Source of the DNA: Streptomyces sp. NBC_01439
GTDB lineage: Bacteria > Actinomycetota > Actinomycetes > Streptomycetales > Streptomycetaceae
Reading direction: 5' to 3'
Assembly: GCF_036227605.1 (NCBI RefSeq)
Contig: NZ_CP109487.1
Span: forward strand, 4,593,501 to 4,657,500
Length of the DNA: 64,000 bases
Under the pieces are notes generated by a model, which had not been told where the DNA came from, did not search any database, and was given only the letters and a program-made list of their open reading frames with translations. A program made the position numbers and the translations under genes. Positions 12,066 to 19,778 of the stretch are shown here, piece after piece (position 1 is the stretch's first letter; each line of letters begins with the position of its first letter).

Positions 12066-12944
12066 CTACCAGGCGAGCTGCGAGATCTCCTCGGCGACCA
12101 CCGCGCACGCGTCCGCCGCCGGGTCGATCAGCGGGAAGTGACCGACCGCGTCCAGCAGGGTCAGTCCGACCATCTCCCCCGCCTTCGCGGCCGCCGCCAC
12201 GTACGCCTCGGCCACCTGCGGCGGGACCACGATGTCGTCCCGGCCCTGGACCACCGCCGTGGCGATCCCCGTCGGCAGCAGCGCCGCCGGATCGGCGTGC
12301 GGCAGCCGCTCGTCCCAGTGGTCGGCCCCGCCCAGCAGCTGCGCGCTCGCGCCGCCGCACACGCCCAGTTCCTCCGCCACCGCGAAGTCCGCGATCGGGG
12401 CCAGCGCCACCACGCCCCGCAGCATCGGCGGGGCGGGCAGCCGCCACGGGGAGCCGGTCGGGAGCACGTGCCGGGCCGCGGCCCACAGTGCGAGGTGGCC
12501 GCCGGCCGAGTGGCCGGTGACGACCGTGCGGCGGACATCGGCCTGCGGGAGCGCGCCGGCCACCAGCCCCGGCAGGGCGTCCATCGCGGCGGCGACGTCG
12601 TCGAAGGTCTCCGGCCAGCGCCCGGCGACCGGCGCCTCGGCGTTCTGGTGCGGGAGGGAACTGCCGCGCCGGTACTCGACGTTGGCGACGGCGAAACCCC
12701 GGCGGGCCAGGAAGTCGGCGAACGGCGTGAGGTGTTGCCGGTCGTACGGGGACCGCCAGGCGCCCCCGTGCAGCAACACCACGAGCGGGGCCGGCTCCTT
12801 GGCGTCGCCGCGCGGGGCGTAGAAGTCGACGACGTGGTCGGGGTGTTCCCCGTACGCGGCGGTCGCGTCCGGCGCCACGGTCGGGTGGGCGAAGGCCGAG
12901 GCGGCCTCCGCGGCATCCCGTTCCACTGCGGCGGGGTCCGTCAT
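12066..12944 (-). CDS. Alpha/beta hydrolase, probable N-formylkynurenine formamidase
   Basis: The 292-residue product is an alpha/beta hydrolase of the esterase/lipase (HSL) class. The oxyanion motif is HGGAWRSPYDRQHL, the nucleophile elbow GHSAGGH, the acid is probably Asp in VVQGRDDIVVPP, and the His is in DAVGHFPL. It lies next to kynureninase and tryptophan dioxygenase genes on the same strand, and the middle step, hydrolysis of N-formyl-L-kynurenine, has no other candidate here. The same gene trio is described in Streptomyces coelicolor. A strong terminator separates it from kynU, so it probably also has its own promoter. Confidence 0.8.
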   Translation of the reverse strand: MTDPAAVERDAAEAASAFAHPTVAPDATAAYGEHPDHVVDFYAPRGDAKEPAPLVVLLHGGAWRSPYDRQHLTPFADFLARRGFAVANVEYRRGSSLPHQNAEAPVAGRWPETFDDVAAAMDALPGLVAGALPQADVRRTVVTGHSAGGHLALWAAARHVLPTGSPWRLPAPPMLRGVVALAPIADFAVAEELGVCGGASAQLLGGADHWDERLPHADPAALLPTGIATAVVQGRDDIVVPPQVAEAYVAAAAKAGEMVGLTLLDAVGHFPLIDPAADACAVVAEEISQLAW

Positions 12945-13056
12945 CGGCTCAACCTCTCGGTAACGCGTGGGACAGCGGGGACAGATGTCCGGAGTTCCGG
13001 CAGAGCGGGACCGTATCAGTCTGGAACAGGCACTTCCCTGCGGGGACCGGAATATG

Positions 13057-13092
13057 ACCGGGCGGACGGGGCCAAAGCCCCGTCCGCCCGGT
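13057..13092 (-). terminator. Terminator between kynU and the hydrolase
   Basis: A perfect 16-bp stem (ACCGGGCGGACGGGGC and its complement) with a CAAA loop lies 23 bp beyond the kynU stop codon. Confidence 0.85.
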
Positions 13093-13114
13093 GATGTGAC
13101 GTTTCGCTACCGGG

Positions 13115-14374
13115 TCACCCGAAAATGTGACCCAGTGTCCGCGCGGCACGCTCGGCGTCGGCGAAACCGACGTAGAGCGGCGTGAAGCCGAAGCGCAGGA
13201 CGTCGGGTGCCCGGAAGTCGCCGATGACGCCGCGGGAGATCAGCTCTCCCATGACCTCGCGGGCGTTCTCGGTCCGCAGCGAGATCTGGCTCCCGCGGTG
13301 GCCGTGCTCGGCCGGGGTGACCGACTCGACCCGGCCCTGCGGGACGTACGCCGCCACGCATTCGAGGAAGAAGTCGGTCAGGGCGAGGGACTTGGCCCGT
13401 ACGTCTTCGACGGACACCCCGTCCCAGGCGTCGAGCGCCGACTCCAGGGCCAGCATGGACAGGATGTCCGGCGTGCCGACGCGCCCGCGGGTCGCGCCCC
13501 GGGCCGCCTCGAAGGTCGGGGTCATCGCGAACGGATCCGCGTGGCCGTTCCAGCCCGGGAGCGGGGAGTCGAATCCGGCCTGGTGGCGGGCGGCGATGTA
13601 CAGGTACGCGGGCGCGCCGGGGCCGCCGTTGAGGTACTTGTACGTACAGCCCACCGCGAGGTCGACGGCGTGTTCGTCGAGGCCAACGGGAAGGGCCCCG
13701 GCGGAGTGGCACAGGTCCCAGACCGTGACCGCCCCGACGGCGCGGGCCGCCGCGGTGAGGGCGGGCAGGTCGTGGAGCCGTCCGCTGCGGTAGTCGACGT
13801 GGTTGAGGAGCACCACGGCGGTGTCCTCGTCCATGGCCCCGGCCGCGTGCGAGGGGTCCACCGGGACGACGGTCAGGCCCGTCATCCGGGCCGCCGACTG
13901 CGCGATGTAGCCGTCGGTGGGGAAGGTGGCGGCGTCGACCAGCAGCTTCGTCCGACCGGGTGCCGCGAGACGGGCGGCGCCGACCAGTGCCTTGAAGAGG
14001 TTGACGCTGGTGGAGTCACCGACGACCACCTGGCCGGGGGCCGCGCCGATGAGCGGGGCGACCTTGTCGCCGATCCGCTCGGGCGCGGTCCACCAACCGC
14101 TCTCGTCCCAGGACCGGATGAGGAGCTCGCCCCACTGCCTGGCGACGACGTCGGCGGTGGTGTCCGCGACACCGGCCGGGAGGGCGCCGAGGGAGTTGCC
14201 GTCCAGGTAGACGACCCCGTCGGGGAGGGTGAAGCGCTCGCGGAGCTTCGCGAGCGCGTCGGCGGCGTCCAGCTCGGCCGCACGGCTGCGCAGGTCCGCC
14301 GACACGTCCGCCGAAGGGTCTGCCGCCATGTCCGCCGCCATGTCCGTCGCTATGTCAGTGGAGTTGTCAGACAT
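13115..14374 (-). CDS. kynU: Kynureninase
   Basis: Kynureninase (PLP-dependent) cleaves L-kynurenine to anthranilate and alanine. The 419-residue product has the fold-type I landmarks: VYLDGNSLGALP, GDSTSVNLFK, the PLP-binding Asp in VWDLCHSAGALPV, the Schiff-base Lys in TYKYLNGGPGAPAY, and GTPDILSMLALE. Its ATG overlaps the end of kynA by 8 nt, implying translational coupling. The first 25 residues hold tandem DMAAD-like repeats from a short DNA repeat at about 14296-14360, an unusual, probably disordered N-terminus. Confidence 0.96.
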   Translation of the reverse strand: MSDNSTDIATDMAADMAADPSADVSADLRSRAAELDAADALAKLRERFTLPDGVVYLDGNSLGALPAGVADTTADVVARQWGELLIRSWDESGWWTAPERIGDKVAPLIGAAPGQVVVGDSTSVNLFKALVGAARLAAPGRTKLLVDAATFPTDGYIAQSAARMTGLTVVPVDPSHAAGAMDEDTAVVLLNHVDYRSGRLHDLPALTAAARAVGAVTVWDLCHSAGALPVGLDEHAVDLAVGCTYKYLNGGPGAPAYLYIAARHQAGFDSPLPGWNGHADPFAMTPTFEAARGATRGRVGTPDILSMLALESALDAWDGVSVEDVRAKSLALTDFFLECVAAYVPQGRVESVTPAEHGHRGSQISLRTENAREVMGELISRGVIGDFRAPDVLRFGFTPLYVGFADAERAARTLGHIFG

Positions 14375-15221
14375 AGCTGCGGGCCGTCCAGAGCTCCGGG
14401 AAGACGTTCTTCGTCGCGCGCTTCTCCAGCCAGGTCACGCCGGCCGAGCCGCCCGTGCCCGTCTTCGCGCCCATCGCGCGGCGGGTGGCCACCAGGTGGT
14501 CGTTGCGCCAGCGCCAGACGAGCTCCGCGACATCCGTGAGGACCTCGCCGAGGCGGTGCAGGTCCACGGTCTCGTTGTCGTCCGGGGCGGCGTACAGCCC
14601 CGTCCAGACGGCCTCGACCTCGGCCGAGGGCTCGTAGCGCAGCGACAGGTCGCGGTTCAGGACGGCGTCCGGGACCGGCAGGCCGCGGCGGGCGAGCAGG
14701 CGCAGCACCTCGTCGTAGAGGCTGGGCTCGTGCAGGGCCTTCTCCAGCTCCGCGTGGACGCGCGGGGCGCCCCGGTGCGGGACCAGCATGGAGGAGGACT
14801 TCTCGCCGAGCAGGAACTCCATCCGGCGGTACATCGCCGACTGGAAACCGGAACCTTCGCCGAGGGCGGCGCGGTAGGCGTTGAACTGTCCCGGGGTGAG
14901 TTGGGCGAGCGGGCGCCAGGAGGCGTTGAGGGCCTCCAGCTCACGGAGGGAACGTTTCAGCGCATCCATCGCGACCGGGATCCGGTCCTCGCGCAGGGCC
15001 TTCGCGGCGGTTTCCCACTCGTGGACGATGACCGTGAACCACAGCTCCATGACCTGGGTCGTGACCAGGAAGACCATCTCGCCCGGGTCGTCCGAGCGGA
15101 GGTGCTGGAGGTGGGTGAGGACGTCCGCCTGGACGTAGTCCTCGTACGGGGTCGTGCCATCGAAGTCGAGGTTCGGGGTTTCCGACCCGCCGACTCCGGA
15201 GGCATCAAGGGTTTTCGACAT
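14367..15221 (-). CDS. kynA: Tryptophan 2,3-dioxygenase
   Basis: TDO is a haem enzyme that opens the indole ring of L-Trp to give N-formylkynurenine. I set the start at ATG 15221 (MSKTLDASG) because GAGGAG (15228-15233) precedes it; this gives 284 residues, the usual length. Family landmarks include YEDYVQADVLTHLQH, FLVTTQVMELWFTVIVHEW, LNASWRPLAQLTPGQFNAYR, the SGFQSAMYRRMEFLLG segment and a C-terminal WRWRNDHLVATRRAMG with the haem-region His. It is first in the kyA-kynU operon, transcribed from the gap at 15222-15386. Confidence 0.96.
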   Translation of the reverse strand: MSKTLDASGVGGSETPNLDFDGTTPYEDYVQADVLTHLQHLRSDDPGEMVFLVTTQVMELWFTVIVHEWETAAKALREDRIPVAMDALKRSLRELEALNASWRPLAQLTPGQFNAYRAALGEGSGFQSAMYRRMEFLLGEKSSSMLVPHRGAPRVHAELEKALHEPSLYDEVLRLLARRGLPVPDAVLNRDLSLRYEPSAEVEAVWTGLYAAPDDNETVDLHRLGEVLTDVAELVWRWRNDHLVATRRAMGAKTGTGGSAGVTWLEKRATKNVFPELWTARSYV

Positions 15222-15386
15222 CGCTGTCTCCTCGACACGTGCTTCCGGGTAGCGGTCCGCCCCTTCCGTGAGGTGAGTGGAGCCCCGGTCCCCTGCCCGC
15301 AGCATAGGACACCGTCGCGCCGACGCTCCAGCGGAGAGTGACACAGACCACACAATTTCGTGCGTGTCACTCCCCGCCGTACGGAA

Positions 15387-15800
15387 TCAGGCGCTCAGCG
15401 TGTCCGCGGCCGTCGGCGACGAGTCGCGCAGGAAGGTCGAGCAGCGCTCGTACTCCTCCTTCTCGCCGATCGCCTCGGCCGCGCGGGCCAGGGCGTGCAG
15501 GGCGCGCAGGAAGCCGCGGTTCGGCTCGTGCTCCCACGGCACCGGGCCGTGCCCCTTCCATCCGGCGCGGCGCAGCGCGTCGAGGCCGCGGTGGTAGCCC
15601 GTACGGGCGTAGGCGTACGACTCCACCGTGCTGCCGGCGGCGAAGGCCTCGTCGGCGAGGATCGCCCAGGCGAGGGACGACGTGGGGTGCGCGGCCGCCA
15701 CCTCGACGGCGGGGGTGCCGGCGTCGATGGCCTCGCGGCCGGGCTCGTCGGGCAGGTGGGTGGGGGCGGGGCCCCCGAGCAGGTTCTGGTGAATGGACAT
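15387..15800 (-). CDS. DUF3151 family protein
   Basis: The 137-residue product begins MSIHQNLLGGPAPTHLPDEP and continues with repeat-like helices (HPTSSLAWAILADEAFAAGS, ESYAYARTGYHRGLDALRRA, PNRGFLRALHALARAAEAIG). This is the actinobacterial DUF3151 family. The helix pairs resemble tetratricopeptide repeats. Function unknown. It commonly lies beside fba in Streptomyces (from memory). Confidence 0.85.
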   Translation of the reverse strand: MSIHQNLLGGPAPTHLPDEPGREAIDAGTPAVEVAAAHPTSSLAWAILADEAFAAGSTVESYAYARTGYHRGLDALRRAGWKGHGPVPWEHEPNRGFLRALHALARAAEAIGEKEEYERCSTFLRDSSPTAADTLSA

Positions 15801-15811
15801 GCCCCCAGTTT

Positions 15812-15908
15812 GCCGGGTGCGGTGGTCCGCAAAACCGCATGCACCGGCCCGCAGCCCCGCACCGCTGCCGCGTCAGGCACACGGCCGGGTGCGGTGGTCC
15901 GCAAAACC
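15812..15908. repeat. Imperfect direct repeats between fba and DUF3151 genes
   Basis: GCCGGGTGCGGTGGTCCGCA plus AAACC occurs at 15812-15836 and again at 15884-15908. Each copy is followed by related text (GCATGCAC, GCAGCCCCGCACCG), so the unit is about 60-100 bp. No gene is supported in this gap. Confidence 0.7.
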
Positions 15909-15978
15909 CGCTGTCCCCCTCGCTGTCGCCACCCCGCCGCATGCACTGGCACGCAGCCCCGCACCGCCGCGGGGAACG

Positions 15979-16023
15979 CCGCAGGGCCCGGCTTCCGTCG
16001 TGGGACGGGGCCGGGCCCTGCGG
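15979..16023 (-). terminator. fba terminator
   Basis: CCGCAGGGCCCGGC (15979-15992) pairs perfectly with GCCGGGCCCTGCGG (16010-16023), 20 bp past the fba stop codon. Confidence 0.85.
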
Positions 16024-16042
16024 TGTGGCTCGCCGTGGGCGA

Positions 16043-17065
16043 CTACTTCAGCTTGGTGCCGGTGGAGCGCAGGTTCGCGCACGCCTCGGCGACGCGCGCG
16101 GCCATGCCCGCCTCGGCGGCCTTGCCCCAGGTGCGGGGGTCGTACTTCGACTTCGTGCCGACCTCGCCGTCGACCTTCAGCACACCGGCGTAGTTGCTGA
16201 ACATGTGGTCCACGACCGGGCGGGTGAAGGCGTACTGGGTGTCGGTGTCGAGGTTCATCTTCACGACGCCGTTCTCCAGCGCGGTGGCGATCTCCTCGGC
16301 CGTGGAGCCCGAGCCGCCGTGGAAGACGAAGTCGAACGGGGAAGCCTTGCCGTACTTCTCGGCGACACCGGCCTGGAGGTCCTTGAGGAGCTCGGGGCGC
16401 AGGACGACGTTGCCCGGCTTGTAGACGCCGTGGACGTTGCCGAAGGAGGCGGCAAGCAGGTAGCGGCCCTTCTCGCCCAGGCCGAGGGCCTCGGCGGTGC
16501 GGATCGCGTCGTCGACGGTGGTGTACAGCTCGTCGTTGATCTCGTGGCTGACGCCGTCCTCCTCGCCGCCGGTCGGAGTGATCTCGACCTCAAGGATGAT
16601 CTTGGCGGCGACGGCCTTGGCGAGCAGCTCCTGACCGATGGCCAGGTTGTCGGCCAGGGTCTCGGCGGAGCCGTCCCACATGTGCGACTGGAAGAGCGGG
16701 TTCAGACCGCGGGCCACGCGCTCGGCGGAGATGTCGAGCAGCGGACGTACGTAGCCGTCCAGCTTGTCCTTCGGGCAGTGGTCCGTGTGCAGGGCGACCG
16801 TGATGTCGTACTTGGCGGCCACGATGTGCGCGAACTCGGCCAGGGCGACCGCGCCCGTGACCATGTCCTTGTTGTGCTGGCCACCCAGGAACTCCGCACC
16901 ACCGGTGGAGATCTGGATGATGCCGTCGCTCTCGGCCTCCGCGAAGCCGCGCAGGGCAGCGTGCAGGGTCTGGGAGGAGGTCACGTTGATGGCCGGGTAG
17001 GCGAACTTGCCTGCCTTCGCCCGGTCGAGCATCTCGTTGTAGACCTCGGGGGTTGCGATGGGCAT
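16043..17065 (-). CDS. fba: Class II fructose-bisphosphate aldolase
   Basis: This Zn-dependent enzyme interconverts fructose-1,6-bisphosphate with DHAP and glyceraldehyde-3-phosphate in glycolysis and gluconeogenesis. The 340-residue product carries PAINVTSSQT near the N-terminus, the catalytic and metal residues in VALHTDHCPKDKL, LEVEITPTGGEEDG, the Zn-binding His in ASFGNVHGVY and FVFHGGSGS, and the phosphate loop VVKMNLDTDTQYAF. Length and motifs are complete. It is a single gene with its own terminator. Confidence 0.98.
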   Translation of the reverse strand: MPIATPEVYNEMLDRAKAGKFAYPAINVTSSQTLHAALRGFAEAESDGIIQISTGGAEFLGGQHNKDMVTGAVALAEFAHIVAAKYDITVALHTDHCPKDKLDGYVRPLLDISAERVARGLNPLFQSHMWDGSAETLADNLAIGQELLAKAVAAKIILEVEITPTGGEEDGVSHEINDELYTTVDDAIRTAEALGLGEKGRYLLAASFGNVHGVYKPGNVVLRPELLKDLQAGVAEKYGKASPFDFVFHGGSGSTAEEIATALENGVVKMNLDTDTQYAFTRPVVDHMFSNYAGVLKVDGEVGTKSKYDPRTWGKAAEAGMAARVAEACANLRSTGTKLK

Positions 17066-17197
17066 CTGCCGGCTCCTTGGTTGTGCGGGGAGTGTGCTTC
17101 TTGCGGGCCCTGACCTGGGGGCGACGTCATCGTCGCGCCTATCTTTCCAGACTCAGCGCAGGGGTCCAGACTGCCGGTCTCACGTGCTGGGCGAACG

Positions 17198-17229
17198 GCC
17201 CGGGGTGTTTCACGTGAAACACCCCGGGC
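17198..17229. other. parS: parS centromere site (ParB binding) inside a 32-bp palindrome
   Basis: GTTTCACGTGAAAC at 17207-17220 is the exact 14-bp ParB binding site of Streptomyces and Bacillus. Here it sits in the middle of a longer perfect palindrome of 32 bp (17198-17229), with GCCCGGGGT arms on each side. It lies between the divergently placed fba promoter region and pyrE. It predicts ParB loading at this point. Confidence 0.9.
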
Positions 17230-17531
17230 GCCCGGGAAAGGGCAGGTCAGGCATGCCCTAGGGGCGGCCCAGGAGCACCGTCACCAGTTCTCGATGTGGC
17301 CGGACGGCGCAGGACAGAGGCTGGATCGGAGCTGACCCGGGCGGGCTCGGGGCGGTGTCTGGGCCCGCTCAGGAGCAAAACGGAGCCGGGCCGGTGCCCG
17401 GGGCAGCGCCGGTGCCGTGCATGGCGAGGCGGAGGGCGCACCGCGTACTGGACGTACTCGGGCGCGCCCCGACAACGCTGCCGGGCGTCGTGCCGGGCAT
17501 CGCGTACCTGGCAAGATCCGAAAGGGACCGC
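17230..17531. other. Gap of about 300 bp between parS and pyrE end, no gene supported
   Basis: Several short frames are open on both strands because of the GC content, but none has a recognisable product, a convincing start or coding character. No strong hairpin is seen. The pyrE transcript ends into this region. Confidence 0.4.
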
Positions 17532-18071
17532 CTAGGCGAGGCCGAGGTCCTCGAGGAGGTATCCGGTGAGGTAGGGCAGGCCCGCTGCGGCGATCGCACC
17601 GGCCGCACCGCGGTCGACGATCGTGGCGACGGCGACGACCTCGCCGCCGGCCTCGCGGACCGCCTCGACGGCGGTCAGCGGGGACCCGCCGGTGGTCGAG
17701 GTGTCCTCGACCACCAGGCAGCGCTTGCCCTTCACGTCGGTGCCCTCGATGCGGCGCTGCATGCCGTGGGCCTTCTGCGCCTTGCGGACGACGAAGGCGT
17801 CCAGGCGCTCGCCGCGCGCCGCGGAGGCGTGCAGCATCGAGGTCGCGACCGGGTCGGCGCCCAGGGTCAGGCCGCCGACGCAGTCGAAGTCGAGGTCGGC
17901 CGTGAGGTCGAGCATGACCTGGCCGACCAGCGGGGCCGCCTCGCCGTCGAGGGTGATCCGGCGGAGGTCGATGTAGTAGTCGGCCTCGAGGCCGGAGGAG
18001 AGGGTCACCTTGCCGTGCACGACGGCCTTGTCCTTGATCTGCTGCAGAAGCGCATCGCGTACGTCACTCAT
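17532..18071 (-). CDS. pyrE: Orotate phosphoribosyltransferase
   Basis: PyrE joins orotate to PRPP to give OMP, the fifth step of pyrimidine synthesis. The 179-residue product has ADYYIDLRRITLDGEAAPL, the flexible catalytic loop with FVVRKAQKAHGMQRRIEG, and the PRPP-binding signature CLVVEDTSTTGGSPL. It is the compact actinobacterial form. It lies apart from the pyr operon, downstream of an epimerase gene (34 bp), and may be cotranscribed with it. Confidence 0.97.
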   Translation of the reverse strand: MSDVRDALLQQIKDKAVVHGKVTLSSGLEADYYIDLRRITLDGEAAPLVGQVMLDLTADLDFDCVGGLTLGADPVATSMLHASAARGERLDAFVVRKAQKAHGMQRRIEGTDVKGKRCLVVEDTSTTGGSPLTAVEAVREAGGEVVAVATIVDRGAAGAIAAAGLPYLTGYLLEDLGLA

Positions 18072-18104
18072 GCCCCTGAGCTTAGAGGGGGCCGAGAAGA
18101 CGGC

Positions 18105-18893
18105 CTAGCCGAGTCGGCGCCACGTCCAGGTGGTGGAGACTTCCAACGGATCCACCGGGGTGACCAGGCGCGGGAGGGTGTTCAGCCCGTTCGGCGGACC
18201 CGACTGGGGCTCCACGCAGACGGCCTCGGGCTCCTCGTCGTAGATGACCACCCATTCGGCGCGACTGGTGACCCGCAGTGCGAGGGCGCCGGGCCAGGTG
18301 AGGGTGACGTCGACGCCGTGCGGCATGCCGAAGCAGTCGTCCCAGGGGCGGGGCTTCGGGTCGATGCGGTTGCCGGTCGGGATGTGGTCGGCGCCGCGCT
18401 CCTCCTGCCACGCGGGCTCGAAGGAGACTTCCGCGTCCGGGCCTCCGGCCCCCAGGTTGCGCAGGAACCAGGGGTGCCAGCCGACCTGGGCCGGGAAGGA
18501 GTCCCCGTACGTCTCGACGCCCATGGTGAGGGTCAGCGAGTCCTCGGTGAGCGTGACGACCTGGGTCACCCGGCCGGGGTACGGCCACGGGTCGGCGAGG
18601 TCGTAGGCGAAGGCGGCCTCGGTGGCGGTGGCCCCGGCCGGGCGCCAGGGCGAGTCGCGACCGAAGCCGTGCAGCGCGTGCGGCGGGTGGTTGAGCGGCA
18701 TCTGATGGACGTTCGCGCCGTCGCGGAACTGCCCGTTCGCCGTCCTGCCGCACCAGGGGACCATCGGGAAGGCCCCGAACCTCGGCCCCTGGCGCAGCAG
18801 TTCCGTTCCGTCGATGCGCAGGCTGCTGATCCGGCAGCCGTTCTGCTGGTCGACCGTCACCTCGGCGCCGCTGGCGCTCAGTTGCGTACTCAT
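18105..18893 (-). CDS. Aldose 1-epimerase family protein
   Basis: The 262-residue product has the galactose-mutarotase beta-sandwich pattern: PMVPWCGRTANGQF, HPPHALHGFGRDSPW with the catalytic-type His, FPAQVGWHPWFLRN with the second conserved His, and VCVEPQSGPPNGLN with the catalytic Glu position. It probably interconverts alpha and beta anomers of a hexose or hexose phosphate. The substrate cannot be stated. It lies between an SRPBCC protein and pyrE on the same strand. Confidence 0.88.
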   Translation of the reverse strand: MSTQLSASGAEVTVDQQNGCRISSLRIDGTELLRQGPRFGAFPMVPWCGRTANGQFRDGANVHQMPLNHPPHALHGFGRDSPWRPAGATATEAAFAYDLADPWPYPGRVTQVVTLTEDSLTLTMGVETYGDSFPAQVGWHPWFLRNLGAGGPDAEVSFEPAWQEERGADHIPTGNRIDPKPRPWDDCFGMPHGVDVTLTWPGALALRVTSRAEWVVIYDEEPEAVCVEPQSGPPNGLNTLPRLVTPVDPLEVSTTWTWRRLG

Positions 18894-18926
18894 GCGGTCG
18901 ACCCTAATGCGACCGGGACCCGCTGA

Positions 18927-19745
18927 TCAGCGACGGCGCCGCAGGGCTCGGCCGATGACCACGGCCGAGGCGAGCGCGAAGGCGGCGGCCGGGGCGATCC
19001 AGCGCAGGCTGTCGCCGGCGCCGGCGGAAGCGGGCGCGGGGACCGGGGCGTACCGGCCGCGCGGCGGTGCGTGGTCCACCTCCTCCGCGCTGCGGCCGAT
19101 CATGGTGCGGCGGGCGTGGGCGGCTTCGGCCGGGGGCCGCGGGGCTCCGTCGGAGCCCTCGAACCGGCCGGCCAGGAAGGGGTCCAGGGACGATGGCGGT
19201 ACGTCGGTCTCGAAGAGGGAGGCGGTGACCTCGGTGCTGGCGTCCTCGACGAACCCGGGCCCCGCTCCTCCCTCCGCTTCCTCGGCTTCGGCCACCGGGT
19301 CGCCCACGGCGTCGGGCGCGGAGCCGAGGGCCAGCAGGCCGGCGGCCCGGTCCAGCAGCCGCCGCACGGCGGTGGCCGCGGCCTCGGGCGGGAAGCCTGC
19401 GGCGCGCCCGTCGGCAGTGGCCTCGGTGCTGAAGTCCAGCCGGGTCCCGTCCGGGACCGGGGTCAGCCGCAGGTCGAGGGCGAACTTCACGGTCCCGCTG
19501 CCCCTGGCCTCGGTGCCCTCGCCCGCGAAGGCGAAGTGCCCGGGGTCGCCCTCGGTGACGGTCAGGGCGCCCCGGTAGGTCACGGTGCTCCCGCCGACCC
19601 GGACCTTCAGCCGGCCGGAGACCGGCCCGGCATCGGTGTCGGCGTCCTGCTGGAGTCCCGGCACACACCGGGCCACCCGGGCGGGGTCGCGCAGCACGGC
19701 GCGGAGATGGTCTGCCGGTACCGGAACGAACACCTGATGCTCCAT
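18927..19745 (-). CDS. SRPBCC/CoxG-like protein with C-terminal membrane anchor
   Basis: The first 150 residues form an SRPBCC ligand-binding fold of the CoxG type (MEHQVFVPVPADHLRAVLRD, then CVPGLQQDAD, ARGSGTVKFALDLRLTPV). A low-complexity acidic and Pro-rich linker follows, then one hydrophobic helix (WIAPAAAFALASAVVIG) ending in RALRRRR, so the domain is tethered to the inner face of the membrane. CoxG helps recruit CO dehydrogenase in other bacteria, but no such enzyme is encoded here. Function unknown. Confidence 0.8.
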   Translation of the reverse strand: MEHQVFVPVPADHLRAVLRDPARVARCVPGLQQDADTDAGPVSGRLKVRVGGSTVTYRGALTVTEGDPGHFAFAGEGTEARGSGTVKFALDLRLTPVPDGTRLDFSTEATADGRAAGFPPEAAATAVRRLLDRAAGLLALGSAPDAVGDPVAEAEEAEGGAGPGFVEDASTEVTASLFETDVPPSSLDPFLAGRFEGSDGAPRPPAEAAHARRTMIGRSAEEVDHAPPRGRYAPVPAPASAGAGDSLRWIAPAAAFALASAVVIGRALRRRR

Positions 19746-19778
19746 GTGGTCGAGCCTACCGACGAGACCCGCACCGGG

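Noticed and set aside
12161..12916. Arg/Pro-rich minus-strand frame overlapping the hydrolase
   Set aside because: Out-of-frame shadow; the GHSAGG and HGGAW motifs lie in the other frame.
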